Source: JBCFBK01 sp050173895 (lineage in GTDB: Bacteria; Bacteroidota; Bacteroidia; Bacteroidales; Prolixibacteraceae). From it: a stretch of DNA of 6,933 nt. The notes below the pieces were generated by a model. The model was not told where the DNA came from, made no database searches, and worked only from the letters and a program-made list of their open reading frames with translations. The position numbers were made by a program, and so were the translations under genes. How positions within the stretch are numbered: the stretch's first letter is position 1; each line of letters begins with the position of its first letter. Positions 4,941-6,933 of the stretch are shown piece after piece. Location: assembly GCA_050173895.1 (NCBI GenBank), contig JBFXKJ010000210.1, forward strand, positions 1 through 6,933. The letters are read 5' to 3'.

Positions 4941-6933
4941 ATGAGAAAAGATGAAATTTCTCAAATAATATTGAGAAAACTGGCCTTTTATTATGAAATT
5001 ATGAAAATTGGAGTGTTTCTGTCTTGGATTGGTATGAGCACTGCTTTAGCCGGTGGCGCTTATTCGCAGGATGCTAAGCTTTCAATGACGATAGAAAACG
5101 CCACCCTGGAACAGGTTTTTTACCGGATTGAGCATGAGAGTGACTATTTCTTTATTCTTTCTGATGAAATTGCCGATGAACTGGATAAAAGTGTAAGTTT
5201 CTCGGTCAGGAACCAGAATGTATCGGAAGTTCTGCAATTGGTTACTAAAAATACAGAGCTTTCATTCAGGGTCATCGGAAAACAGATCATCATTTTCAGG
5301 AAAGATCGCAGCGCAAAGGACGATCTCGCCGGAGCGCCGCTCGAAATTACACAAAATACGCCCGTAACGGGTATTGTAAGTGGCCCGGATGGCAGCCCGC
5401 TGCCGGGAGCAACGATCACAATCGAAGGGACAACAAGAGGAGTGATCACTGATGTGGATGGTTCCTATTCCATTCAGGCAAAGCCGGCCGAAAAGCTCAT
5501 CTTCTCCTTCATCGGTATGGAAAACCAGGTGATCACAGTGGGCACTCAGCGGGTAATCAATGTTCAGTTAAAGGAAAAGACCGAAGAACTGGAAGATGTG
5601 ACCATCGTGGCATTTGGTAAGCAGAAAAAAGAAAGCGTACTTGCTTCGATCACCACGATTCAGCCTGATGAACTGAAGGTCCCCAGCAGTAACCTCACCA
5701 CGGCATTTGCCGGAAGGGTGTCGGGACTGATCTCGTATCAGCGAAGCGGCGAACCGGGTGAGGACAACGCCAGTTTTTTCATCCGCGGTATAACAACCTT
5801 CGGGGCTGACGCGAAAAAGGATCCGCTCATCCTGATCGACGGGGTGGAACTAAGCACCGACGACCTGGCCCGTCTAAATACCGACGACATTGCGAGCTTC
5901 TCGATCATGAAAGATGCCACTGCAACAGCCCTCTACGGCGCACGTGGGGCAAACGGGGTAATTGCTGTCACCACCAAGGAAGGAAAAGAGGGAAAGGTGC
6001 AACTCAACATCCGCGTGGAAAATTCCTTTTCCAGTCCCACCGAGAAAATTGACATTGCCGGCCCCATCACCTTTATGCGCATGCACAACGAGGCCGTCAA
6101 AACGCGCGATCCGCTGGGACTGTCACTCTACAGCCAGGAAAAGATCACGATGACCGAAAACGGTGCTTATCCGGATATTTTCCCTGCGACCGACTGGTAT
6201 AAGACGATGTTTCGCGATGTGATCAGCAACCAGCGTGTCAACATGAGCATCAGCGGTGGCGGAAAAGTAGCGAGGTATTATGTGGCGGCCAGTGTTTCTC
6301 AGGATAACGGGAATATGAAGGTGGACAAGCGCAACAACTTCAACTCGAACATCGATCTGAAAAAATATGCCGTCCGTTCAAATGTCAACATCAACGTGAC
6401 CGGAACCACAGAGCTTATTTTACGACTGAGCACAACCTTCGACGATTACACCGGTCCCATTGACGGGGGTACGGCCATGTACAACAAGGTGATGCAGGCC
6501 AACCCGGTATATTTTAAGCCCTATTACGAGCCCGATGAACAGTTTGCCTACGCCAAACATATTTTGTTTGGTAATTTCGGCGACGCCAACTACATTAATC
6601 CTTACGCTGAATCGCTGAAGGGCTACCGCGATTACAGCAAGAATCTCACCCTCTCGCAGTTTGAAGTAAAGCAGGATTTAAAAATGATTACCGATGGCCT
6701 CACATTCCGGACACTTGTCAATATGAACCGTTACTCCGAATATTCCGTGAACCGGAACTACAATCCTTTTTTCTATAACATCGGAAATTACGACCTGGTG
6801 GAGAACAGCTATTCCCTGGAACGGCTTAATCCGACCAGCGGAACCGAATACATTAATTACAATCCCGGTGAGCGTTATATTAACACGACCTTTTACCTGG
6901 AATCAGCTGCCGAGTACAACCGGATTTTCAATG
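4941..6933 (+). CDS. SusC/RagA-family TonB-dependent outer-membrane transporter with STN signalling domain (3' end outside window)
   Basis: The frame stays open from the ATG at 4941 to the window end, giving 664 residues of what is usually a protein of 1,000-1,200. A signal peptide follows a charged n-region (MRKDEISQIILRKLAFYYEI, then MKIGVFLSWIG), with cleavage near GGAYSQ (about 38-43). The ATG at 5001 is an alternative start. Domains in order are: STN (secretin/TonB short N-terminal) at about 46-120 (LSMTIENATLEQVFYRI onward); a carboxypeptidase-regulatory-like beta-sandwich at about 141-211 (VTGIVSGPDGSPLPGATITI and GVITDVDGSYSI); a TonB-box-like VTIVAFGKQKKESV at 220-233; the plug at about 234-346, ending with the hallmark LYGARGANGVIAVTTK; then the start of the beta-barrel. 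The protein binds and imports an oligosaccharide or similar ligand with a SusD partner, which should be encoded next. The STN domain and the sigma/FecR genes upstream imply it also signals its own induction. Confidence 0.95.
   Translation, partial: MRKDEISQIILRKLAFYYEIMKIGVFLSWIGMSTALAGGAYSQDAKLSMTIENATLEQVFYRIEHESDYFFILSDEIADELDKSVSFSVRNQNVSEVLQLVTKNTELSFRVIGKQIIIFRKDRSAKDDLAGAPLEITQNTPVTGIVSGPDGSPLPGATITIEGTTRGVITDVDGSYSIQAKPAEKLIFSFIGMENQVITVGTQRVINVQLKEKTEELEDVTIVAFGKQKKESVLASITTIQPDELKVPSSNLTTAFAGRVSGLISYQRSGEPGEDNASFFIRGITTFGADAKKDPLILIDGVELSTDDLARLNTDDIASFSIMKDATATALYGARGANGVIAVTTKEGKEGKVQLNIRVENSFSSPTEKIDIAGPITFMRMHNEAVKTRDPLGLSLYSQEKITMTENGAYPDIFPATDWYKTMFRDVISNQRVNMSISGGGKVARYYVAASVSQDNGNMKVDKRNNFNSNIDLKKYAVRSNVNINVTGTTELILRLSTTFDDYTGPIDGGTAMYNKVMQANPVYFKPYYEPDEQFAYAKHILFGNFGDANYINPYAESLKGYRDYSKNLTLSQFEVKQDLKMITDGLTFRTLVNMNRYSEYSVNRNYNPFFYNIGNYDLVENSYSLERLNPTSGTEYINYNPGERYINTTFYLESAAEYNRIFN

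Noticed and set aside
5144..6086. Minus-strand ORFs inside susC
   Set aside because: They are low-complexity Ser/Leu-rich shadows of an uninterrupted, well-conserved SusC reading frame.
1..6933. tRNA, rRNA, CRISPR array, transposase, phage or toxin-antitoxin genes
   Set aside because: I looked for cloverleaf or 16S/23S-like segments, regularly spaced repeats, terminal inverted repeats with transposase motifs and small toxin/antitoxin pairs. None was visible.

Overview
The window reads as a chromosomal segment of a member of the Bacteroidota, probably Bacteroidales or Marinilabiliales-like. Three kinds of evidence support this: a complete ECF sigma / FecR-type anti-sigma / STN-domain SusC (RagA) TonB-dependent transporter cassette, a DUF4251-type secreted protein, and promoter-like sequences matching the Bacteroidota -7 element TAnnTTTG. 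The phylum is fairly secure. Genus and species cannot be read from this sequence.

Left part (1-1400). The window opens in the last 54 codons of a plus-strand gene, possibly a metallophosphoesterase, ending at 167. A 165-base gap follows. It holds phased TTAAC repeats, a full TAnnTTTG match and a hairpin with T-runs on both strands, and it may encode a short RNA. The hairpin also lies directly behind a minus-strand membrane-anchored short-chain dehydrogenase/reductase (333-1349).

Middle part (1400-2990). Two small plus-strand membrane proteins (70 aa tail-anchored, 142 aa with four helices) diverge from the dehydrogenase. The second converges, stop codon to stop codon with one base between, on a minus-strand secreted DUF4251 protein (2158-2700) that has a strong Shine-Dalgarno site. 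A 291-base divergent intergenic region separates it from the sigma factor gene.

Right part (2990-6933). This is a plus-strand trans-envelope signalling cassette: ECF sigma factor, inner-membrane FecR-like anti-sigma factor with a DUF4974-type C-terminus, and a SusC/RagA-family outer-membrane transporter with an N-terminal STN signalling domain, cut by the window end. By the Fec/Fpv-type and Bacteroides PUL paradigms, substrate binding at the SusC protein would be relayed through its STN domain to the FecR protein. That would release the sigma factor to transcribe the susC-led operon. A susD-like gene and glycan-degrading enzymes are expected beyond the right edge but are not visible. The fecR-susC gap holds a perfect 10-bp inverted repeat whose T-run lies on the minus strand.

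I see no rRNA, tRNA, insertion sequence, phage gene or CRISPR array. The strongest candidates for something undescribed are the putative short RNA at about 243-328 and the regulatory structure between fecR and susC. No wholly new system is evident.
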